Of a stretch of 6,016 bases of DNA, positions 1 through 5,434 are shown one piece after another; the stretch's first letter is position 1, and every line of letters begins with the position of its first letter. Made by a program: the position numbers and the translations under genes. Source of the stretch: an uncultured Mycoplasmatota bacterium (lineage in GTDB: Bacteria; Bacillota_I; Bacilli_A; RF39; UBA660); NCBI GenBank assembly GCA_947296775.1, contig CAMYRF010000063.1, forward strand, positions 1 through 6,016. Reading direction: 5' to 3'. Below the pieces are notes generated by a model. The model made no database searches and was not told the DNA's origin. It was given only the letters and a program-made list of their open reading frames with translations.

Positions 1-1045
1 TTAAAGATCTAGTCGGATTTCCCTTAGTACTTGAAAATCTATTGCTTCCCACTCTTAAAATATGTTGATTAGCTTTAGCATAAGTATCAACATTATCATC
101 GCCCTCATAAATAAACAAATCATCAATTTGATTTCTAATTTGACTAGTGTTTACAGTAGGATCAATAATAACCGGATATTTTCTATCGTCAGCATCAAGC
201 CATTTTTTATCAGGTTTAATTAATAATTTATACCCCTCATCTATTTTTTCTAAATTAAATTCAATATCTGTGCTTAAATTAAATTCGCTGTCATACATAT
301 ATGGAGTATCAATTGAAAAAATAACATTTTCACCGTCTTTAAACTCTATAACATTATGTTCTGCAACATCAGCATCAAGCAGTTTATTAGTCTTAATAAT
401 ATATTCAAAACTATTTTCCGCCTTTTTTTCTTTCAAAATTATACTTTCCTTAACTTTGTTAGGCAAAGTAGTATAAGTAATATCTATATTGTCTTTTATT
501 TCATTGTATTCAATTTCAGAAACAACATTGGGAACTAGTTCCTCTTTTTCCATACTTACACTAGATTTTATTTTATTATCATCCTTAGGAATAACAGCTT
601 TTACACTTTTACTGTTATTTAAAGTCATAGATAAAATATAACCATTTTTTTCAATTTCCAATAATCCATCATTAGAATTTTTCTTTTCATATCTAACAAC
701 ATACGGTGCCTTTTTATTAACATAAGACCCATCAACAGAAATTAATTCATTATTAATCTCCACATATTTGTTATTTTGCTCGAAATGAATTGGTGTAGCA
801 TACATATTAACCATTTCACTTCCATCGCTCATTTTAAAATATTTCTTATCTTCTTCTCTTCTAGAAATAATTTCATAAGCAATTTCACGTTTTTCTTTTG
901 CATTATCAAAATTTTCTGTTTCCGCCTTAAATTTTTTATCTATAATATCACTATTCCATAAATCCAAAGCATAAACAGGTATTGTTTGTAACATCAGACA
1001 AAAAATTATTAATATCAAAATAATCTTTTGCAAAAAATTATTCAT
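1..1045 (-). CDS. Secreted DNRLRE/RHS (WapA-like) protein, N-terminal part, cut by window edge
   Basis: This frame stays open for 348 codons from the ATG at 1045 to the left edge; the C-terminal part is outside the window. Residues 1-26 look like a Sec signal peptide: few charges, a hydrophobic core around residues 8-19 (LILIIFCLML), and a VYA cleavage site before Leu27. C16 follows Phe, so it is not a lipobox. The rest is polar beta-type sequence. It contains phrases I know from the N-terminal region of RHS-repeat/wall-associated proteins: ITYTTLPNKVKESIIL (189-204), FSIDTPYMYDS (243-253) and LDADDRKYPVIIDPTV (283-298). The stretch after these (IDDLFIYEG...HILRVG, 307-333) fits the start of a DNRLRE-type beta domain. 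Such proteins are exported to the wall or medium, and many carry RHS repeats and a variable C-terminal toxin, none visible here. The start is fixed by an in-frame TGA just upstream and an AGAGG site 11 nt away, a slightly long spacing. Family assignment is confident; toxin function is inference only. Confidence 0.85.
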   Translation of the reverse strand, partial: MNNFLQKIILILIIFCLMLQTIPVYALDLWNSDIIDKKFKAETENFDNAKEKREIAYEIISRREEDKKYFKMSDGSEMVNMYATPIHFEQNNKYVEINNELISVDGSYVNKKAPYVVRYEKKNSNDGLLEIEKNGYILSMTLNNSKSVKAVIPKDDNKIKSSVSMEKEELVPNVVSEIEYNEIKDNIDITYTTLPNKVKESIILKEKKAENSFEYIIKTNKLLDADVAEHNVIEFKDGENVIFSIDTPYMYDSEFNLSTDIEFNLEKIDEGYKLLIKPDKKWLDADDRKYPVIIDPTVNTSQIRNQIDDLFIYEGDDNVDTYAKANQHILRVGSNRFSSTKGNPTRSL

Positions 1046-1177
1046 AAATCATAAATCCTCTCACTAAAATTTACAACAAACAACACACAACATACAGCAT
1101 ACTACAAAATATTCATTTCTTAACTCATATCTCACCTCAAATTCAAGATGATAAACACAGTTGGCTTTTCTACCACC
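1046..1177 (-). promoter_or_regulatory. Long untranslated leader of the RHS-type gene
   Basis: About 125 nt separate the predicted transcription start (near 1171) from the ATG at 1045. No known riboswitch or T-box signature is recognised. Two things stand out. A strong Shine-Dalgarno-like GAGGTG (1138-1133) precedes ATG-AGT-TAA (1128-1120), a start codon followed almost at once by a stop. A stretch made almost only of G and U then runs from about 1101 to 1070, just ahead of the true AGAGG ribosome site (1061-1057). The leader may be unstructured or may hold translational control; the sequence alone does not decide. Confidence 0.4.
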
Positions 1178-1206
1178 AATATACAATATTTTTATATAAA
1201 AGTAAA
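1178..1206 (-). promoter_or_regulatory. Sigma-A-like promoter of the RHS-type gene
   Basis: The -35 box is TTTACT (1206-1201, four of six consensus bases) and the -10 box is TATATT (1183-1178, five of six). They are separated by exactly 17 bp of A/T-rich DNA. The predicted start is an A near 1171. The promoter lies directly downstream of the terminator at 1221-1260, so the RHS-type gene seems to be its own transcription unit. Confidence 0.6.
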
Positions 1207-1220
1207 CCTAAATGTCATTT

Positions 1221-1260
1221 ATAAAAAAGGAATTAGTTATTTAGCTAATTCCTTTTTTAT
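1221..1260. terminator. Perfect bidirectional hairpin terminator
   Basis: Bases 1221-1236 and 1245-1260 are perfect reverse complements (16 bp), around an 8-nt loop. The stem has the core GGAATTAG and an A-tract on one side that becomes a U-tract on the other, so it can terminate in either direction. On the minus strand it is a second terminator after the small RNA at 1271-1438, and it insulates the RHS-type promoter. No converging plus-strand gene is visible that would need it. Confidence 0.85.
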
Positions 1261-1267
1261 ATGAACC

Positions 1268-1293
1268 AAACAAAAAGTCCAGAAGTGGACTTT
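1268..1293 (-). terminator. Intrinsic terminator of the small RNA
   Basis: On the minus strand AAAGTCCA (1293-1286) pairs perfectly with TGGACTTT (1281-1274) around a CTTC tetraloop, followed by TTGTTT. The same 3' arm can instead pair with the 5' end of the RNA (GTCTAGAAG, 1438-1430), so the terminator bases also form the closing stem of the mature molecule. Confidence 0.75.
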
Positions 1294-1438
1294 AACGATA
1301 AAAACCGGACTCACCCAGGTGGGCATCACATTATATATTTCAGGATCCTCACAAGCATGCAAGTATTCAACACCATATATAAATCAGATTCCCTATCGCT
1401 AACTTGTAGGTTTTTCATAATGGTCCTATCTTCTAGAC
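1271..1438 (-). ncRNA. ssrS: Small RNA gene, probable 6S RNA
   Basis: A complete small-RNA unit: promoter at 1445-1473, predicted G start at 1438, terminator at 1268-1293, and no credible reading frame. Hand folding of the minus strand gives a rod. Ends: 1438-1430 pairs with 1285-1277 (9 bp) and 1426-1423 with 1290-1287. After a 20-nt 5' bulge, 1402-1390 pairs with 1304-1292 (13 pairs including G-U). An open central region follows, with a possible CAC-CUGG-GUG mini-hairpin on its 3' side (1321-1312), then an A/U stem 1382-1375 with 1338-1331, and an apical hairpin 1363-1358 with 1353-1348. Paired ends, a central bubble, an apical stem-loop and a length near 170 nt are the known architecture of 6S RNA, which binds housekeeping RNA polymerase by mimicking an open promoter. 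As I recall, Bacillus subtilis 6S-1 (bsrA) also lies beside aspS; here ttcA intervenes. A small RNA is well supported; the 6S identity is inference from shape and context. Confidence 0.62.
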
Positions 1439-1444
1439 AATTAC

Positions 1445-1473
1445 ATTATACCACACTTCACTAAAAAATTAAA
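1445..1473 (-). promoter_or_regulatory. Extended -10 promoter of the small RNA
   Basis: A perfect TATAAT (1450-1445) is preceded by TGG, giving the extended -10 form TGnTATAAT. The -35 region (TTTAAT, 1473-1468, 17-bp spacing) is weak, which extended -10 promoters tolerate. Six bases downstream is a G (1438) that is also the first base of the RNA's closing stem, so promoter and RNA structure agree on the 5' end. Confidence 0.75.
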
Positions 1474-1496
1474 TACATACACTAAAACTTTACAAA

Positions 1497-2300
1497 TTAT
1501 TTTTTATAGTCTTCTAAAAAACTATGTTTTTCCTTGTTTTTCATATATCCAAGAATTGTATTTAAGTTTACATTACTAGTCGAAGTAAAAATACTTTTAA
1601 AAGCATCTACATTATATTTCTCAAGTTCCTCAATTAACTTCTTCATCATTACCCTTTTACCACCACTTTTTTTAGTAACAGAGCAAGCACAATCTAAAAA
1701 ATCAAGTTCATTATAATTTTTCCAGGAAATAATATCCTTTTCTCTAATTAAATATAAAGGTCTAATTAATTCAAGTCCTTCAAAATTATCACTTTCAAGC
1801 TTAGGCATCATTGAAGAATAACTGCCATTATAAATTAAATTAAGTAAAATTGTTTCTACCACATCATCCATATGATGGCCTAAAGCAATCTTATTACACC
1901 CCAATTTCTTCGCATAATCATATAAATATCCCCTGCGCATTCTAGCACATAAATAACAAGGACTAGAACTAGTATCTGCCACCTTAAAAATAGACGTTTC
2001 AAATATGTGCGCATCTATATTCATTAATTTAAGATTTTCTTTAATCTTATTTATATTTTCCTCTGCATATCCTGGATTCATAATAATAAACTCTAAATTA
2101 AATTTAAAAATACCATGTCTTTGTAATTCTTGCATACATTTAGCAAGTAAAAAGGAATCTTTACCACCACTTATACAAATCGCAATCTTATCATCTTCAT
2201 CAATAAGTTCATAATTTTTGATTGCCTTTACAAATTTACTCCAAATCTCTTTACGGTATTTTTTAATAATACTTTTTTCTATTTCACGGTATCTTTCCAT
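1497..2300 (-). CDS. ttcA: TtcA-family tRNA 2-thiocytidine biosynthesis protein (PP-loop, Fe-S)
   Basis: A cytosolic tRNA-thiolating enzyme of the TtcA/TilS PP-loop family. Known TtcA activates the tRNA base with ATP and uses a [4Fe-4S] cluster to place sulfur on cytidine 32. Visible signatures in the 267 residues are the PP-loop SGGKDS (44-49), the cysteine pair CYLC (115-118) followed by ARMRRGYLYDYA, KIALGHHMDDVVET (137-150), and PLYLIREKDI (181-190). These match the order in E. coli TtcA. The third cluster cysteine should come from DCAC (203-206), which is C-x-C here, whereas the E. coli protein, as I recall, has C-x-x-C at this place. The protein is shorter than E. coli TtcA (~311 aa), mainly at its ends. 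The ATG at 2300 has AGGTGG five bases upstream and an in-frame TAG directly before it. It follows aspS after a terminator and may have its own promoter (2319-2347). The family is secure; the exact tRNA substrate in this lineage is not. Confidence 0.88.
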   Translation of the reverse strand: MERYREIEKSIIKKYRKEIWSKFVKAIKNYELIDEDDKIAICISGGKDSFLLAKCMQELQRHGIFKFNLEFIIMNPGYAEENINKIKENLKLMNIDAHIFETSIFKVADTSSSPCYLCARMRRGYLYDYAKKLGCNKIALGHHMDDVVETILLNLIYNGSYSSMMPKLESDNFEGLELIRPLYLIREKDIISWKNYNELDFLDCACSVTKKSGGKRVMMKKLIEELEKYNVDAFKSIFTSTSNVNLNTILGYMKNKEKHSFLEDYKK

Positions 2301-2318
2301 CTAAACCACCTGCATATA

Positions 2319-2347
2319 ATTATACAATAAAAGCATAGAAATTTCTA
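2319..2347 (-). promoter_or_regulatory. Possible ttcA promoter overlapping the aspS terminator
   Basis: A perfect -10 TATAAT (2324-2319) lies 17 bp from TAGAAA (2347-2342, four of six consensus -35 bases). The -35 box falls inside the aspS terminator stem. The start would fall near 2313-2311, leaving only about 11-13 nt of leader, barely enough to contain the AGGTGG site (2311-2306). Read-through from aspS is the alternative source of ttcA mRNA. Confidence 0.45.
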
Positions 2348-2352
2348 TGCTT
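2327..2352 (-). terminator. Palindromic terminator after aspS
   Basis: Bases 2331-2352 form a perfect 22-bp palindrome whose stem arm is AAGCATAGAAA. On the minus strand it is followed by TTTTATTG. It begins within the aspS stop codon (2353-2351). The hairpin needs a small AT loop at its centre, so the stem is about nine pairs, two of them G-C. It should end the hisS-aspS transcript, perhaps incompletely, since ttcA follows closely in the same direction. Confidence 0.7.
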
Positions 2353-4075
2353 ATTTTAAACCAATATGAAGTTCATCTAATTGTTTAGCAGAAACTTCGT
2401 TTGGAGCTTCAGTCATTAAGCAAGAAGCACTAGTTGTTTTAGGAAATGCAATAACATCTCTAATATTGTCAGTACCAGCTAAAATCATTGTTAATCTTTC
2501 TAAGCCTAAAGCAAGACCGCCATGAGGAGGAGCTCCAAAGGTTAAAGCATCTAATAAGAAACCAAATTTATCATAAGCATCTTCCTTAGAAAATTCTAAA
2601 GCCTCTAAAACTTTTTCCTGTACTTTAGGATCATGTATCCTTATACTTCCACCACCAATTTCATAGCCATTTAAAACAATATCGTAAGCTCTAGCTAAAG
2701 CATTTTCTTTATCAGATAAATTATCTACATCAGCAGGATGCGTAAATGGATGGTGGCAAGAAACAAATCTTCCCTCTTCTTCACTATATTCAAACATTGG
2801 AAAATCAGTAACCCAAAGGAAATTAAATTTATCTTTAGGAATTAAATCCAAATCTTTTCCAAGTTTTAACCTTAAAGCACCTAAAGAAGTTTTAACCATT
2901 TTATAATCACCAGCAATAATTAAAATTAAATCATTATCCTCTAAATTAAGATTTTCTTTTAAATAATTACCTGCTTTCTCATCAACAAATTTGGCAATAC
3001 TCCCAGTAAACTCACCATTATATTTCAAGAAAGCAAGTGCATTTGCTTTATAAGTCTTTACAAACTCTGTTAACTTGTCGATATCCTTCCTAGAATAGCC
3101 ATCTGCGCCGTTTTTCACCACGATAGCATTAATTATACCACCGCCACTAATAACATCCTTAAATACCGTAAAATCAGTATTTTTAAAACCTTCAGTAATA
3201 TCATTAATTTTCATATCAAATCTTGTATCAGGCTTATCGCTGCCATATAATCCAATAGCTTCGTTATAAGACATTCTAACAAAAGGAGTTTTAATATCCA
3301 TACCTTTAGAAACTTTACAAATATGAGCAAGTAATCCTTCAGTTAAATTCATAACATCCTCTTCAGAAACAAAGCTCATTTCCATATCAATTTGTGTAAA
3401 TTCTGGCTGTCTATCCGCCCTTAAATCCTCATCTCTAAAACATCTAGCAATTTGATAATATCTTTCAAACCCACTCATCATAAGTAATTGCTTAAATAAT
3501 TGAGGAGATTGTGGAAGCGCATAAAAACTACCTTTATTAACTCTAGAAGGCACTAAATAATCTCTTGCCCCCTCTGGAGTTGATTTGCATAAAATAGGAG
3601 TTTCAATCTCTAAAAAATCATTTTTATTTAAAAATTCTCTTGCCCCTTGCATAATTTTATGTTTTAAAACAATTTTATCCTTAAGCTCACTTCTTCTTAA
3701 ATCTAAATAACGATACTTTAATCTAGTATCTTCTAAAGCTGTCATATTATTTAAGTCAAAAGGAAGTTCACTAGATTCATTTAAAATTTCAATATCAGTT
3801 ACATTAACCTCTATTTCTCCAGTTTTTAAATTATCATTAGCATTTTCTCTTAAAACAATTTCGCCAATTATTTTAACGACAAATTCATTTTTAAGTTTTA
3901 AAGCAGTACCATAAGCAGGGCTTTCAGGATTGATCGCAAGCTGAATAATACCACTACGATCTCTTAAATCAATAAAAATAAGGCCACCTAAATCGCGTTT
4001 TTTACTAACCCATCCATTTAAAGTAACAATTTCTCCCACATTCGTTTTATTAAAATCTGTATTATTTACTTTCAT
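2351..4075 (-). CDS. aspS: Aspartyl-tRNA synthetase
   Basis: This class II aminoacyl-tRNA synthetase charges tRNA-Asp with aspartate in the cytosol. I place the start at ATG 4075 (574 residues). The in-frame GTG at 4087 is part of the ribosome site itself (GTGAGGA, 4087-4081; GAGG is 6 nt from the ATG) and lies inside hisS. Domain order is the full bacterial form: N-terminal OB-fold anticodon domain (about 1-105, with GWVSKKRDLGGLIFIDLRDR at 21-40), catalytic core with motif 2 (FERYYQIARCFRDEDLRADR, 203-222), the bacterial GAD insertion (about 285-410), GGGSIRIHDP (474-483), FGAPPHGG (513-520), and motif 3 GLALGLERLTMIL (520-532). Leu29 in RDLGG is, from family knowledge, typical of discriminating enzymes; non-discriminating AspRS often has His there, so this copy probably charges only tRNA-Asp. 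It starts one base after the hisS stop and is almost certainly translationally coupled to it. No damage is seen. Confidence 0.97.
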   Translation of the reverse strand: MKVNNTDFNKTNVGEIVTLNGWVSKKRDLGGLIFIDLRDRSGIIQLAINPESPAYGTALKLKNEFVVKIIGEIVLRENANDNLKTGEIEVNVTDIEILNESSELPFDLNNMTALEDTRLKYRYLDLRRSELKDKIVLKHKIMQGAREFLNKNDFLEIETPILCKSTPEGARDYLVPSRVNKGSFYALPQSPQLFKQLLMMSGFERYYQIARCFRDEDLRADRQPEFTQIDMEMSFVSEEDVMNLTEGLLAHICKVSKGMDIKTPFVRMSYNEAIGLYGSDKPDTRFDMKINDITEGFKNTDFTVFKDVISGGGIINAIVVKNGADGYSRKDIDKLTEFVKTYKANALAFLKYNGEFTGSIAKFVDEKAGNYLKENLNLEDNDLILIIAGDYKMVKTSLGALRLKLGKDLDLIPKDKFNFLWVTDFPMFEYSEEEGRFVSCHHPFTHPADVDNLSDKENALARAYDIVLNGYEIGGGSIRIHDPKVQEKVLEALEFSKEDAYDKFGFLLDALTFGAPPHGGLALGLERLTMILAGTDNIRDVIAFPKTTSASCLMTEAPNEVSAKQLDELHIGLK

Positions 4076-4076
4076 A

Positions 4077-5348
4077 CTATTCCTCACTTAACTTTTCATC
4101 TAAAAATTCTACCATATTTTCTAATTTAACTTTAAATTCTTCCTTAGTTTCATTGTTTTTAACAGTAACTAAATTATTATGGGCTTCATCTTCACCAATA
4201 ATAATTACGAATTTAGCCCCCAACTTATCAGCATGTTTAAAATTATTTTTAATATTTCTATTACTAAAATCCATATCAACATTAAAGCCATTTAATCTTA
4301 GAGTATTAACTAAAGATAAAGTATAAGCTTTTTCTTCTTCCGACATTGCAAAAGCATAAATTTCTAAAGGCTCACCTTCAATAATATCAATTTCTTCAGC
4401 CTCTAAAGCAAGCAATAATCTATCAATACCAATAGCAAAACCAACACCTGGAACTTTAGGACCACCAACAGTTTCAACTAAGTTATCATATCTTCCTCCA
4501 GCACCTAAAACATTTTGACTACCAAAAGATTCAATTTCTGAAGTAACTTCAAATACTGTATGAGTATAATAATCAAGACCTCTTACTAAATTGCTATCAC
4601 AAACATACGAAATACCCATAACATCCAAATATTCTTTCACTTTAGAAAAATGATTAATACTCTCATCATTTAAATAATCCTCTATTTTAGGAGCATTTTT
4701 AAGAATTTCATTTTTACTATCAACCTTACAATCTAATATTCTAAGTGGATTTTTTTCATATCTAGACTTGCAATCATCACAAAGTTCATCTAAACAAGGT
4801 TTAAAATAATCAAGTAAAGCCTGTCTATAAGCTTTTCTAGATTCAGTATCACCCAAAGTATTAATATTCACTTTAATACCTTTTAGTCCTAATAATTTAA
4901 AGAAATTAACTACAATACTAATAACTTCAGCATCAATCATTGGATCATTACTTCCAAATGCTTCAACACCAAATTGTGTGAATTCTCTATTACGACCAGA
5001 TTGTGGTCTTTCATATCTAAACATCGAACCAAAATACCAAGCCTTTAAAGGTTTTGCATCCACATATAATTTATTTTCAATCAAGCATCTAACAAGACCC
5101 GCAGTTCCTTCAGGTCTTAAAGTTAAATTACGATCACCACGATCCTTAAAATCATAAGTTTCTTTACTAACAATATCTGTAGTTTCTCCTACTCCTCGGT
5201 GAAATAATTCACTAGATTCAAAAATTGGAGTTTGAAAATATTTATAATTATATTTATCCATTAAAGCACTAATAATTTTTCTAAGCACCAATATTTGATC
5301 ACTTTTACCTCCATAAACATCATAAGTCCCTTTAGGTTTCTGTATCAT
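4077..5348 (-). CDS. hisS: Histidyl-tRNA synthetase
   Basis: This class II synthetase charges tRNA-His with histidine in the cytosol, normally as a homodimer. At 423 residues it has the usual bacterial length. Signatures in order: KPKGTYDV near the N-terminus (4-11); TLRPEGTAGLVR (76-87); motif 2 region WYFGSMFRYERPQSGRNREF (104-123); the HisRS-specific RGLDYYTHTVFEV (256-268), whose Arg256 and neighbours contact histidine; LGAGGRYDNL (281-290); and motif 3 GVGFAIGIDRLLLAL (301-315). The C-terminal ~95 residues (from about 328) form the anticodon-binding domain. An insertion carries C185, C190, C193 and C207 (LCDDCKSRYEKNPLRILDCK), a cysteine pattern common in Gram-positive HisRS. The ATG at 5348 has GGAG 7 nt upstream within GGGAGTGATA. 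It is the first gene of the hisS-aspS operon, driven by the promoter at 5375-5403, and shows no T-box leader. It is intact. Confidence 0.97.
   Translation of the reverse strand: MIQKPKGTYDVYGGKSDQILVLRKIISALMDKYNYKYFQTPIFESSELFHRGVGETTDIVSKETYDFKDRGDRNLTLRPEGTAGLVRCLIENKLYVDAKPLKAWYFGSMFRYERPQSGRNREFTQFGVEAFGSNDPMIDAEVISIVVNFFKLLGLKGIKVNINTLGDTESRKAYRQALLDYFKPCLDELCDDCKSRYEKNPLRILDCKVDSKNEILKNAPKIEDYLNDESINHFSKVKEYLDVMGISYVCDSNLVRGLDYYTHTVFEVTSEIESFGSQNVLGAGGRYDNLVETVGGPKVPGVGFAIGIDRLLLALEAEEIDIIEGEPLEIYAFAMSEEEKAYTLSLVNTLRLNGFNVDMDFSNRNIKNNFKHADKLGAKFVIIIGEDEAHNNLVTVKNNETKEEFKVKLENMVEFLDEKLSEE
4081..4087 (-). promoter_or_regulatory. aspS ribosome binding site inside the end of hisS
   Basis: GTGAGGA overlaps the final Ser-Glu-Glu codons of hisS (AGT GAG GAA TAG). 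Its GAGG core lies 6 nt before the ATG at 4075. This placement decides the aspS start: choosing GTG 4087 would put the ribosome site inside the gene and leave that start without one. Ribosomes finishing hisS stop right at the aspS start. Confidence 0.8.
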
Positions 5349-5374
5349 ACTATCACTCCCTATGTCTATTTAAA

Positions 5375-5403
5375 ATTATATGTGTTTTCGCTTTAAAAGT
5401 CAA
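5375..5403 (-). promoter_or_regulatory. Near-consensus sigma-A promoter of the hisS-aspS operon
   Basis: The -35 box TTGACT (5403-5398, five of six) and -10 box TATAAT (5380-5375, six of six) are separated by exactly 17 bp. Transcription should start near 5368, leaving about 20 nt before the hisS ATG with a good GGAG site. This is the best promoter in the window and suits constitutively needed synthetases. No room remains for a T-box or other attenuator between start site and gene. Confidence 0.88.
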
Positions 5404-5413
5404 TAAAAGTCAA
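5394..5413 (-). repeat. Tandem 10-bp direct repeat joining terminator and promoter
   Basis: TTGACTTTTA occurs twice back to back (5413-5404 and 5403-5394). The first copy is the 3' arm of the upstream gene's terminator and the second supplies the -35 box of the hisS promoter. The two copies are identical. Confidence 0.9.
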
Positions 5414-5430
5414 GTAGTAACTTGACTTTT
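5404..5430 (-). terminator. Terminator of the repeat-protein gene
   Basis: AAAAGTCAAGT (5430-5420) and ACTTGACTTTT (5415-5405) are perfect reverse complements around a 4-nt loop, giving an 11-bp stem whose 3' arm ends in a U-run. It begins 4 bp after the stop codon of the upstream gene and ends directly against the hisS -35 box. Because the stem is flanked by A and U runs it could act in both directions. Confidence 0.8.
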
Positions 5431-5434
5431 AATT

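Noticed and set aside
147..476. 109-residue plus-strand reading frame
   Set aside because: It lies wholly antisense to the secreted RHS/DNRLRE-type gene, has low-complexity Ser/Leu/Ile composition typical of reversed AT-rich coding DNA, and shows no ribosome site or domain.
965..1045. Lipoprotein signal at the start of the RHS-type protein
   Set aside because: The only cysteine in the hydrophobic core (C16) is preceded by IIF, which does not fit a lipobox. VYA at 24-26 fits ordinary signal peptidase cleavage.
1351..1364. Short palindrome with GCATGC as an operator site
   Set aside because: The symmetry is limited and lies in the apical hairpin of the small RNA, far from its promoter, so RNA structure explains it better.
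1271..1438. SRP RNA, tmRNA or RNase P RNA as identity of the small RNA
   Set aside because: The conserved SRP apical motif, the tRNA-like ends of tmRNA and the conserved RNase P core motifs are not present, and the length is too short for the last two.
1261..1464. 67-residue plus-strand reading frame
   Set aside because: It is antisense to the small RNA, its ATG sits directly at the edge of the terminator, and no Shine-Dalgarno or recognisable protein motif is present. The RNA gene explains the region better.
1046..1496. Riboswitch or T-box in the long non-coding stretch
   Set aside because: I looked for T-box, purine, TPP, FMN, lysine, glycine and c-di-GMP core motifs by eye and saw none. 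The RNA here also has its own terminator and a separate promoter downstream of it, unlike a leader of the RHS-type gene.
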